From NCBI GenBank assembly GCA_964391025.1, contig CAYMKJ010000148.1, positions 1-25,922 on the forward strand: a stretch of DNA of 25,922 bases. Direction: 5' to 3'. Each line of letters opens with the position of its first letter. Positions within the stretch are counted from its first letter, which is position 1. The position numbers and the translations under genes are program-made. This document shows positions 6,018 through 13,619 of this stretch, one piece after another. This stretch comes from SHZI01 sp964391025. GTDB lineage: Bacteria; Pseudomonadota; Gammaproteobacteria; Steroidobacterales; GCA-2729495. Under the pieces are notes generated by a model. That model saw only the letters and a program-made list of their open reading frames with translations. It was not told the DNA's origin and did no database searches.

Positions 6018-8440
6018 TTCACGTCCGCGTAACGCGCCACACGAAAGCCCACGTCGAGCCGGCCGAGGTCGCCGAAGTCCCGATAGGCCAGCCGCAGTTC
6101 GCTGATGCCACCCTGGCGCCAGCTTGAACCGCGGATCACATGATACTGCCCGTCCGCGGGCCCGGTGGGATCCACGGCCTCTGCCGCACCCGTCGTGCCC
6201 ACGGTGTACCGGTCGTGGACCCACTCCGCCGCATTGCCGCCGAGGTCGAAGAGGCCCAGGGGACTGGCGGCAAAGCTGCCCACGGGCGCTGTCACCGGGA
6301 AGCCGTCGTCGTAGCCGGCAAGCAGCGCGCTCACGAAGCCCTTGGCGGACTGGTCCGCGAAATTGCCGGCGCCCGCCGGCGGCGGGAACGCGTCGCCCCA
6401 GGGGTAGCGCCGGACCCCGCCGCCGCCGTTGTAGCGGGCCGCCCACTCCCACTCGGCCTCGGTGGGCAGGCGGTAACCGGTCGTGGCCGGAGAGATCAGG
6501 ACGAGCCCGCCAATACTCGTGGCGTTGCTCGTGGCCTTGTCGGTCGCATAGGCCCGGGGCAGGTGCTCCTGGTCGCTCAGCCAGTTGCAGTAGGCCGCGG
6601 CGTCCTCCCAGCTCAGCATGACGGCCGGGTGATCGCCGCCCGCCAGCACCTGGTATTTCTCCGCACCCGAGGTGTGCTGGGGACGGAAGGCCCGGAACTG
6701 CGTGTTAGTGACCTCACGGACGCCGAGGTAGAAGGGCCTGGTCAGGCGCGCCTCCCGTTCGGTTTCGTTCGCCCGCCGCCCCTGCTCCCGGCGCGGCGCG
6801 CCCATGCGCAGCCGCCCCGGCTGGATCAGGCGCAGCTCCATGCCCGACCCCGTGGCCACCGCGCGCGGGACGGCGGCGACCACTGCCTGCTCGGGCGTGA
6901 GCAGCTTGACCTCCACCACGCGGGGCTGGCCCGGTTCGGGCGTCACGTCGGTCGTGTAGGGCGCGAAACCAGCCTTGCGAACTTCCAGCCGATGCCGGAC
7001 CGCGGGCAACGACAGTTCGGTGGTCGCGGCACCCACCGACTTGCCGTCAACGAACAGCTCCGCGTCAGTGGGATCGCTGATCACCTTCACGATGCCAATG
7101 CGCGGCGTGAGCGTGACGCGCACCGTGGCCCCGCGCGTCGTAGTCAGGTCCACGCGGCTCGTCGCCGGTGCATATCCCGGCTTCACCAGCGCAAGGTCGT
7201 GGCTCTGGCCGGGAGTCAGTTCCACCTCCAGCGGCGTCAGGCCGCGATAGCGACCGCCCGCCGTGACGGCGGCCCCTGAGGGCTCGGTGATGACGCGCAC
7301 GAGCCCGTCGGCCGGCACCAGCGCCAGGGAGTCCAGTGCCTGGGACTGGTTCGCCACTACCGTCACGACCCGGGTGAGGGTCTTAAACCCGTCCTTCTCC
7401 AGGGTAAGCGTGCGATTGCCCGGCATCAGCTGCAGCGTTGCCGGGGTCGTGCCCGCGTTAACGCCATCGGCAAGGACCGTGGCACCGGCGGGTACGCTCG
7501 TCACCGTGACGTCCGCCCAGCCCGGCACCAGCTGCGCGTCGATGGTCTGGCGCGCGCCGCCGCCCTCGACGGTCAGTGTGATTTCCCAGGGTTGAAAGCG
7601 CGACGCGGCAACGGCAATCCGGTGAACTCCTGCTGGCACGGCCAGGTCGGCGAGCGGCGTGCGGCCGACGGACTTGCCGTCCAGGCTGACCTCTGCCACG
7701 ACCACCGGCCGCGTGACGATCTGCAGGCGGCCCGGCAGGCGCTGCAGGCGCAGGCGGAAATCCTGGCTCGCCTCGCCGCTGACTGCGATCTCCAGTTCGC
7801 CCGGCGCATAGCCATCGGCGCTGGCCGTAACGGCGTAACGGCCCGGGCGCAACAGAAACCGGCCGCCGAGCCGGATCTCCGGTGCGCCACGAATCTCGAG
7901 GCGCGCGTTCGCGGGGTCGGTGGCAATCAACACGGCGCTGGAAGTCAGGAGCCAGAAGGCGGCAACCGCCAGGATCAGCAACGCGCCGGCGACTACACCG
8001 GTGCGCCACCGGGATGCGCGCTTGGCGGCGGTGGCGCGCGGCGCCGGACGATCGGCCACCAGGGCCGGGGCCGGCGTCACTGCCCCGTCCTCCGGTGGCA
8101 AGGTATCGTAGTCGACGCCACTGAAGCGCAGGCTGAAGTCCATGACGTCGGCTGCAAGGGTGCAACGGATGCGGGCACTGCCGATGCCGATTTCGTCGCC
8201 ATCGGCCAGCCAGCGCGTGCCGCTAACGGCGACCTCATTCAGGAGCACCGGCGTGGTGGGACTGGTCAGCTGGAGGAATGGGCGCTGGTCGAGCACGCCG
8301 ATGAGCGCATAACCCACAGGGGATACCGGCCCCGGCAGGCGCAGCGCGGCGGCAGGCCCGGTGCCAATGCGCAGGGGCAGATCCGCGTCCCCGGCCGACC
8401 GGACGCCGGCGGCATCACGGATAGTGATCGTCAGGCTCAG
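6014..8440 (-). CDS. Degenerate FHA-TM-PEGA(x5)-SUMF1-like multidomain protein (probable CTG start)
   Basis: With a CTG start at 8440 the protein is 808 aa. Residues 1-100 resemble an FHA fold (LPLRIGTGPAAALRLPG, LADGDEIGIGSARI) but lack the SxxH phospho-binding pair. One membrane helix follows (about 145-166, TGVVAGALLILAVAAFWLL). About 165-510 hold five PEGA-like beta repeats, each with a DG or GG turn, a P-type loop and a K/DGF or GY end. About 530-805 form a SUMF1/formylglycine-generating-enzyme-type domain with GYRLPTEAEWEWAAR, YPWGD, GNAAEWVHDRY, RGSSW and GFRVAR. The cysteine pair of true FGE is missing, so enzymatic sulfatase activation is unlikely; a lectin-like binding role in the periplasm is more probable. 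The conventional GTG at 8317 would remove 41 residues that clearly belong to the N-terminal fold. AGGAG lies five bases before the CTG, and CTGA overlaps the kinase stop. Confidence 0.85.
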   Translation of the reverse strand: MSLTITIRDAAGVRSAGDADLPLRIGTGPAAALRLPGPVSPVGYALIGVLDQRPFLQLTSPTTPVLLNEVAVSGTRWLADGDEIGIGSARIRCTLAADVMDFSLRFSGVDYDTLPPEDGAVTPAPALVADRPAPRATAAKRASRWRTGVVAGALLILAVAAFWLLTSSAVLIATDPANARLEIRGAPEIRLGGRFLLRPGRYAVTASADGYAPGELEIAVSGEASQDFRLRLQRLPGRLQIVTRPVVVAEVSLDGKSVGRTPLADLAVPAGVHRIAVAASRFQPWEITLTVEGGGARQTIDAQLVPGWADVTVTSVPAGATVLADGVNAGTTPATLQLMPGNRTLTLEKDGFKTLTRVVTVVANQSQALDSLALVPADGLVRVITEPSGAAVTAGGRYRGLTPLEVELTPGQSHDLALVKPGYAPATSRVDLTTTRGATVRVTLTPRIGIVKVISDPTDAELFVDGKSVGAATTELSLPAVRHRLEVRKAGFAPYTTDVTPEPGQPRVVEVKLLTPEQAVVAAVPRAVATGSGMELRLIQPGRLRMGAPRREQGRRANETEREARLTRPFYLGVREVTNTQFRAFRPQHTSGAEKYQVLAGGDHPAVMLSWEDAAAYCNWLSDQEHLPRAYATDKATSNATSIGGLVLISPATTGYRLPTEAEWEWAARYNGGGGVRRYPWGDAFPPPAGAGNFADQSAKGFVSALLAGYDDGFPVTAPVGSFAASPLGLFDLGGNAAEWVHDRYTVGTTGAAEAVDPTGPADGQYHVIRGSSWRQGGISELRLAYRDFGDLGRLDVGFRVARYADVK

Positions 8441-10743
8441 ATGGACTCCTCACAGCGCACGTTAATCGGCTCCTGGCTGCCATCCGCGCCGATCCGCACA
8501 GTGCGGCGCACATCCCGATACCCGTCGCGGGTCCCCACGATGACGTAGGTGCCGGGCCGCAGTTCGACCGTCCGGGACATGAACGCGCCCAGATCGCCCA
8601 CCTTATAGATAACCACACTCGTGAGATTGTCCGACTCCAACTGGACGGTTACCGGCCGGGCAGCAGCGGCAAGCAGGAACTTCAGCCGCGAGATCTGGCT
8701 GGTCAGAAGCGGACCCTTCGTGGGCACGGCCTCGGCATCGCTCACCACGGCCTGCGCCACCGCGACCACGGTGTCGTCGTTGAACCGATCACCGTTGGCC
8801 AGCTGCTGTTCCAGCCGGCGCTGCAATTCGGCCCGCGCCCCGGCGCTGGCCAGCCCCGCCTTCGCAGCGGCCAGCGTGGCGTCCAGGTTCAGCAGCGCAC
8901 GGTACTGGTCGGCGGCCTCGGCCCAGCGTTCCGCGGCCGCCAGTCGTTCGGCCTCGGTTTGCAGGCCGGCGAGCCGGCCCCGGCGTTCATCGCCATCGAG
9001 TTGTTCCAGCCCGCTGCGCGCGCCCGCATCGCCCGGCCGGAGCGCGAGGGCCCGATTGAGTGCGCTGCGCGCCTCCGTCGTGCGTCCAGCGGCCAGCGCC
9101 GCGAGTCCCTGGGCCATGGCTCGCTCGAACTCACTGGCCGCGCGGCCCGCATCGATTCTGGCGAGTGCGGTCCGGGCAGGCGCCCAGTCCGCATCGAGTT
9201 TGAGCACGCTGATATAGCTGGCGCGGGCGGCTGCCGGGTCACCCGCGGCTTCCCGGGCGGCCCCCTCCCCCATGGCGCCCAGCACCTCATCCAGTTGCTG
9301 GCTTCGGGCCAGGCCCTTCGTCGCCGCCGGTTCGCCGGGGCGAATCAGCAGTGCCCGCTCGAAGGCGGCGATGGCGGCAGGCTGCTCCGCACGCGCGAAG
9401 GCCTCCTGGCCGGCCTGCAGGGCGGCGGCGAGGGCCGCTGGCGCGCCGTCGGCCAGCGGTCTGAAGCGGTTCGCCGCCTGGTTGAAGCTGGCCGTGGCGG
9501 CAGCGAAATCCCGATCGCGAAACTGCGTGTCGCCGAGATCAGCGAGCCGGCGCGCTTCCAGCCAGTCGGCGCCGCCCCACCGGTCCGCGCCGGCTGCCCT
9601 GGCCGCATCCTCCGCCCGTACGCGCTCCGCGAGGGCCGCATCGGCCGACGCGCGCAGGTCCTGGGGCGGCGGTGTGGCAGCAGCGACGGGTGCTGCCGGC
9701 GCGGCGCTCGGTGGTCGGGCAACCGGCGCAACCAGCGGCCCCCGCTCGCTGACGACAGCAGGCAACCAGAAGACGACGGCAAGGACGCCAGCCAGCAGGG
9801 CAATGAGCCCCCCGACCACCAGGACCGGCAACCGAGCAGCCAGGCTGGCGGCGGGTCGACGCCGCGTCGGACGTCCGGCGTCCGGACCGGCAGATTGTCC
9901 AGCGGGGGCCCACCCCACCGGCGAGCGCGCCGGCTGGCGCACCGCCTCGGTGGCGATGTCCGCCAGCAGCGCACGAACGGCGCCGAGGCTGCCGGGCCGC
10001 CGACCCGGTGTCTTTTCCAGCAGCGCTCCCACCAACTGCGTCAGTGCAACCGGCACCACCTGCCCCTGACCGTCCACCCCTAGAGGCGCCGGCACCTCCG
10101 ACCGGATCCGTTCGGCGGTGATGTCCGGGTGGAATGGCGGGTAACCCGCCAGCAAATCGTAGAGGAGCGCACCGAGACTGTAGATGTCGTCAGCCGTCGT
10201 CGCCGGCGCGCCGGCGAGCTGTTGTGGACTGACAGCAGAGAGCGACACCGCCGCCCTACCGGACTCAGGTAGCGCCGCACTGCGAAAGTCGCTAAGTCGC
10301 CAGCGATCCTGTTGGTCGCGGAGCACGTTGCCCGCCTTCAGGTCACCGTGGGTGAGTCCCTGTGCATGGACATACTGCAGGGCGTCCGCGACCTCGCGCA
10401 CTGCCGCTACGATCGACTGATGACTGGCACCGCGCAGGGTACCCAGGTCGCCGCCGTCCGCGAGTTCCTGCGCGACGCACACCAGACCGCCGTCTGTGGC
10501 AACGGCCAGCGGCCGGACAATGCCGGGGTGGGCCAGACGGCCGACCCGGCCCGCATCGGCCTGCAAGCCAACAGCAAGAGACGCCGCACTAACCTCGTCG
10601 GGTGTAACCAGAATGCGCAGGGCAACGTCCGTGCCCATCGTGTTATCGCTGGCTGCCCAGACCTCGGCGCTGCCGCCGCGACCCAGCAGGCGCTGGAGAC
10701 GGAAGCGCCCGGCCAGTTCCACACCCGCCGCGAGTTGTGCCAT
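8437..10743 (-). CDS. Membrane Ser/Thr protein kinase-like protein with TPR-like repeats and PEGA-like tail
   Basis: This is a 768-aa protein. Kinase-like domain 14-265: Gly loop LGRGGSAEVW (20-29), HPGIVRPL, catalytic loop HGDLKAGN (132-139) with Asp134 and Asn139, DFR (152-154) and DDIYSLGALLYDLLAGYPPF (lobe core). The usual VAIK Lys is Arg43 (VALRIL), the alpha-C Glu is Asp63, HRD is HGD and DFG is DFR, so activity is doubtful. A membrane helix lies at 306-330, then a Pro/Ala-rich linker, coiled and TPR-like helical repeats (about 365-640, for example FERALLIRPGEPAATKGLAR), and a PEGA-like end (about 697-757). The repeats and tail would be periplasmic. The ATG at 10743 is chosen because the longer open frame upstream only shadows the preceding lipoprotein gene. 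The gap to that gene is 25 nt. It probably supplies, or senses, phosphothreonine for the FHA protein. Confidence 0.88.
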   Translation of the reverse strand: MAQLAAGVELAGRFRLQRLLGRGGSAEVWAASDNTMGTDVALRILVTPDEVSAASLAVGLQADAGRVGRLAHPGIVRPLAVATDGGLVCVAQELADGGDLGTLRGASHQSIVAAVREVADALQYVHAQGLTHGDLKAGNVLRDQQDRWRLSDFRSAALPESGRAAVSLSAVSPQQLAGAPATTADDIYSLGALLYDLLAGYPPFHPDITAERIRSEVPAPLGVDGQGQVVPVALTQLVGALLEKTPGRRPGSLGAVRALLADIATEAVRQPARSPVGWAPAGQSAGPDAGRPTRRRPAASLAARLPVLVVGGLIALLAGVLAVVFWLPAVVSERGPLVAPVARPPSAAPAAPVAAATPPPQDLRASADAALAERVRAEDAARAAGADRWGGADWLEARRLADLGDTQFRDRDFAAATASFNQAANRFRPLADGAPAALAAALQAGQEAFARAEQPAAIAAFERALLIRPGEPAATKGLARSQQLDEVLGAMGEGAAREAAGDPAAARASYISVLKLDADWAPARTALARIDAGRAASEFERAMAQGLAALAAGRTTEARSALNRALALRPGDAGARSGLEQLDGDERRGRLAGLQTEAERLAAAERWAEAADQYRALLNLDATLAAAKAGLASAGARAELQRRLEQQLANGDRFNDDTVVAVAQAVVSDAEAVPTKGPLLTSQISRLKFLLAAAARPVTVQLESDNLTSVVIYKVGDLGAFMSRTVELRPGTYVIVGTRDGYRDVRRTVRIGADGSQEPINVRCEESI

Positions 10744-10768
10744 GCGGTCTGGCAATCCGCCCGGACAG

Positions 10769-12010
10769 TTACTGGGTTGCCGGCACGGGAGCCGTTTCGG
10801 CCGGGACGCTGACACTGGTGGTGCTGGCCGGCTCGGGCAGGGCAAGGCCGGTGTCGGCCGCGTAGATCTCGCGGAGCAGCTGACGCCACTCCTTGTACCG
10901 GGCCTCCGCGGTGCCTGTGAGGCGCCGGGTCTGGCCCTCCACCTCCACAACCAGCGGCTCGGCCTCAGCATTGAAGCCGGCGCCCGCTTCCTTGAGGGCA
11001 TCGCGGCTCACATTCGCCTCGCCGCGCTTTTCCATGGCGCTTTTCATTCCCTCGAAGCCGCCGTAGACCCCGGCCATGGTGATGGCGCCGTTACTGCCCC
11101 CGCTGCTCTCGTAGAGGACGGCCGCGATCAGCGCCATCGCGCCCGCGGCGCCGCGAATGAACGCCGAGCGCCGCAAGTCCTGGTAGCGGATCATTTCCTC
11201 CCGGGACATCTTCCGCCACTCCTCGTAGGGCTTGCTGAGGTCGTAGTAGAGATTGGCGTAGTACTCGTTCAGGGCGTCCAGCAGCGCGTACTCGCGTTCG
11301 CGCACGGCGAGCATCCGTCCAACCATCGGATCGTCCGCGGCCGGCAGACGCCGGAGCCGGAAATGGCGCGCCTTGTCCTGCTCCAGCAAGTCGGCAAAGG
11401 CTGCCGGCACCAGATCCGCGCCGTAGCGCAACTCCGCCACGTTGCGCACGGTGGCGAGGTCTTTCTTCGACAGTTTCTGGCGGGCTACCAGCAGGTCATT
11501 GGCGATCTCGTTGTAGAGGCTCTGGTAGGGATCCTGGCCCGCTTCACGGTACCTGGAGTAGGCTTTCTCGGGAACCGTCGTTGAGTATTTCTTGTTCAGC
11601 CATTCCCGACCTGTGGCATCCCAGGCACCCACACGCAGCACCGCATCCAGCCCGTCGGACTTGTCGATCCGGCCCAACACGGTAATGTCGACGGCGTCGG
11701 AGCGCTCCGGCACCACCCACACCGAGCCCCACTCGCCGCTCGCCTCCATCGTGGCCTTCAGCTGGTAAGGCATGTACCGCGCCTCCGCCTGGCGCACCTC
11801 GGGAAAAATCAGCTTTTTCTCGGCGGCTTCCTCGCTGCCCGGTGCGACCCCGGGGTCGAAAAGCATAATGCCGACGTCCAGCCGCTCGTCATCCGGCACT
11901 TCGGCAGCGGCGCGGACGAGTTCGGTCTGCTCGTAGTCAATCGTGCGGCCCACGGAGCAGCCGGCCAGCGCACTGGCGACCAGCAGAACTGTTACTGCTC
12001 GACAGGCCAT
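10769..12010 (-). CDS. Lipoprotein of unknown family (operon gene 2)
   Basis: The 413-aa product begins MACRAVTVLLVASALAGC, a lipoprotein signal peptide with lipobox LAGC and acylated Cys18; Ser at +2 favours outer-membrane sorting. The first half of the mature protein looks globular (DVGIMLFDPG, YMPYQLKATMEASGEWGSVW, VDITVLGRIDKSDGLDAVLR, VGAWDATGREW). The middle is helical and charged, and an unusual hydrophobic stretch FIRGAAGAMALIAAVLYES lies near residue 285. A helical region EARYKEWRQLLREIYA and a Pro/Ser/Thr tail close the protein. I recognise no named family. Its ATG overlaps the upstream lipoprotein stop as TAATG, and the kinase-like gene follows after 25 nt, so it belongs to the operon. 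It probably anchors or caps the machine at the outer membrane, which is inference. Confidence 0.82.
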   Translation of the reverse strand: MACRAVTVLLVASALAGCSVGRTIDYEQTELVRAAAEVPDDERLDVGIMLFDPGVAPGSEEAAEKKLIFPEVRQAEARYMPYQLKATMEASGEWGSVWVVPERSDAVDITVLGRIDKSDGLDAVLRVGAWDATGREWLNKKYSTTVPEKAYSRYREAGQDPYQSLYNEIANDLLVARQKLSKKDLATVRNVAELRYGADLVPAAFADLLEQDKARHFRLRRLPAADDPMVGRMLAVREREYALLDALNEYYANLYYDLSKPYEEWRKMSREEMIRYQDLRRSAFIRGAAGAMALIAAVLYESSGGSNGAITMAGVYGGFEGMKSAMEKRGEANVSRDALKEAGAGFNAEAEPLVVEVEGQTRRLTGTAEARYKEWRQLLREIYAADTGLALPEPASTTSVSVPAETAPVPATQ

Positions 12011-12951
12011 TATTTCGTCTTCATGCCCATGACTTTACGGTACTCGTTCCACAGCGCGTCGCGGATGGCCGGATCCTTCTCGGCCATGGCGGCCTCGCGC
12101 AATTGCCGGGCGACCTGATCTTCGCCAGCGCTCTCCCGGGGAATGTCTGCTGGCAACGCTTCCGCGGCGGCGCCGCTCCCGCCGGATCCGCTGACGCCGC
12201 CGCTGGTATCCGGTGTCGGCGTGCCGGAGCCCGATCCGGTGTCGTCCGGGGTTCCGGGCTTACCATCCGGGCCAACTCCCTGGTCAGTGTCTGATTTTGC
12301 GCCGGCGCCAGCACTGCCGGCACCAGTCTTGGTGCCCGGCGGCCGTCCGCTCGGCTCAGCGCCGATGCCACCGGGCATTCCGATTCCGCCACTGCTGCCC
12401 ATCCCGCCGGGAAAGCCGGCGCCCATGCCGGGCCCCGTTACGCTCACGTCAGGGCCGCCGCTGCTGCTGCCGCGCCCCGCGGTCTTGACCGAGCTGGTGT
12501 CGCTGGACTGCTGGGTCTCGGCGGCGCGACCGGAGCCCTGGCCGGCCTTGGCCATGGCATCCCGCTCCCGACCGATTTCCCCGTCGAAATCACCAAGGGA
12601 CTTGTCGAAGACGGCGCCGGGATCTGCGCCTTGCCCGCTACCGGCGGTGCCGGTACCGGACTGACTGGCACCGGCCTGCCCGGCGCCTGAGGGGCCGGCG
12701 CTAGCCGGGGCGGACCCGGCCTGTCCTGAACCGGACGTGCCAGCCCCGGACTGACTGGCCCCGGTCTGACCTGAACCGGACTTGCTGGTGCTGGACTGGC
12801 TGGAGCCGCTCGCGCCGCCACTGGTTGGCAGCCCGCCGCTCGAGGACTTGGTTGTGCCTGCGGGTGGCTGCATGGTCGTGCTGGTGCAGGCGGCCAGACA
12901 AAAGCTGGCTGCCAGCACGACGACTAGGGTGACCGTCCGTTGCTTGTTCAT
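12010..12951 (-). CDS. Low-complexity Gly/Ser/Ala-rich lipoprotein (first gene of the VWA/stator operon)
   Basis: This is a 313-aa protein with an N-terminal signal and lipobox LAAC (Cys22, Thr at +2), so outer-membrane attachment is expected. Residues 30-110 are built of Ser, Gly, Gln and Ala, with an imperfect repeat about 22 residues long occurring twice (near 58-79 and 88-109, sharing GQxGASQSGxGTxGSGQ). A Gly/Met/Pro-rich segment (about 175-200) and DGKPGTPDD follow. The only clearly folded-looking parts are a short helix near 113-135 (VFDKSLGDFDGEIGRERDAM) and the C-terminal helix (about 275-313, QVARQLREAAMAEKDPAIRD). No family is recognised. It looks like a flexible tether spanning periplasm or surface. 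It is the operon's first gene; its stop overlaps the next ATG by one base. Confidence 0.78.
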   Translation of the reverse strand: MNKQRTVTLVVVLAASFCLAACTSTTMQPPAGTTKSSSGGLPTSGGASGSSQSSTSKSGSGQTGASQSGAGTSGSGQAGSAPASAGPSGAGQAGASQSGTGTAGSGQGADPGAVFDKSLGDFDGEIGRERDAMAKAGQGSGRAAETQQSSDTSSVKTAGRGSSSGGPDVSVTGPGMGAGFPGGMGSSGGIGMPGGIGAEPSGRPPGTKTGAGSAGAGAKSDTDQGVGPDGKPGTPDDTGSGSGTPTPDTSGGVSGSGGSGAAAEALPADIPRESAGEDQVARQLREAAMAEKDPAIRDALWNEYRKVMGMKTK

Positions 12952-12980
12952 GGAGCGCTGCCCGCTGACAGATGTCTGGA

Positions 12981-12986
12981 AGTATA
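12981..12986 (-). promoter_or_regulatory. Candidate -10 element for the nine-gene operon
   Basis: On the minus strand TATACT lies 29 bases upstream of the first lipoprotein ATG, a near-consensus sigma-70 -10 hexamer in an otherwise GC-rich intergenic region of 200 nt (12952-13151). No convincing -35 hexamer stands 16-18 bases further upstream, so an activator or an alternative sigma factor may be needed. The same intergenic region must also hold the promoter of the divergent maoC-like gene, for which I see no clear elements. Confidence 0.35.
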
Positions 12987-13151
12987 GCGCCCGGGCCGAC
13001 TCACCCGGCCTGCTGCATACCGTTTCGAGTGCCGGGCGCCACCTTAAGTTCAGCGGGTGCTGCTGCGGTCCGGATTCTGCCAGAGGCAGAGCACTCTGCT
13101 AGCATCGTTGCAGCGCGATATAGCGCGCCGCACCCTCTGGAGCACGACCCC

Positions 13152-13619
13152 ATGGCGCTTGCTGCGGCCCTCAAATCCCTCCAGTCCCGAGTGGGCCAGG
13201 AAATCCACACCAGCGACTGGCTCACGATCGATCAGCCGATGATCGACGGCTTCGCCAGCGCCACCCGGGACCGCCAGTGGATCCATGTGGACCCGCAGCG
13301 CGCCGCCGCGGAATCCCCCTACGGCAAGACCATCGCGCACGGCTACCTGACGCTGTCGCTATACCCCGTGCTGCGCGGCCTCGTGGACGCAGGCAAGCCC
13401 CTGGCTCCGGGCGTGAAGCACGTGATCAACTACGGCATCAACAAGCTGCGCTTCCCGAATGCGGTCGTGGTTGGCAGCCGCATCCGCGCCCACTGCAAAC
13501 TCGTGTCTGCGGAAGAAGCCAAGGGCAGTCTTGAACTCGTGGAGGAATACGCCGTCGAGATTGAGGACCAGGAACGCCCCGCCTGCGTGGCGGAATGCGT
13601 GATGCGTCTTTACTTTTGA
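13152..13619 (+). CDS. MaoC-family (NodN-like) acyl dehydratase
   Basis: This 155-aa single hot-dog-fold protein is of usual length for NodN/MaoC-type enoyl-CoA hydratases. The hydratase 2 motif is visible: FASATRDRQWIHVDP with Asp40 and His45 as the likely catalytic pair, followed by GKTIAHGYLTLS. These enzymes hydrate trans-2-enoyl-CoA to (R)-3-hydroxyacyl-CoA in the cytoplasm; the exact substrate cannot be read from sequence. The ATG at 13152 (GGAG about ten bases upstream) is preferred over a longer upstream frame with Pro/Ala-rich, non-conserved sequence. The gene overlaps the crotonase gene that follows, so both are probably co-translated and act on related acyl-CoA substrates. Confidence 0.9.
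   Translation: MALAAALKSLQSRVGQEIHTSDWLTIDQPMIDGFASATRDRQWIHVDPQRAAAESPYGKTIAHGYLTLSLYPVLRGLVDAGKPLAPGVKHVINYGINKLRFPNAVVVGSRIRAHCKLVSAEEAKGSLELVEEYAVEIEDQERPACVAECVMRLYF

Noticed and set aside
6140..7279. 379-aa plus-strand open frame
   Set aside because: It is antisense to the PEGA/SUMF1 gene, whose motifs are unambiguous.
8959..10083. 374-aa plus-strand open frame
   Set aside because: It is antisense to the kinase-like gene and low in hydrophobic residues.
10744..11001. 86-residue N-terminal extension of the kinase-like protein
   Set aside because: It lies wholly inside the preceding lipoprotein gene in another frame and is Arg/Pro-rich. The Met at 10743 starts right at the kinase fold.
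12625..12780. CRISPR-like or tandem DNA repeat
   Set aside because: The repetition is in frame, imperfect and low complexity at protein level, with no direct repeat/spacer pattern.
1449..12951. Type VI secretion, Zorya defence or Bat aerotolerance operon
   Set aside because: FHA, kinase, VWA and MotA-like parts recall these systems, but there are no sheath, tube, TssM, helicase, MoxR or OmpA-like genes.
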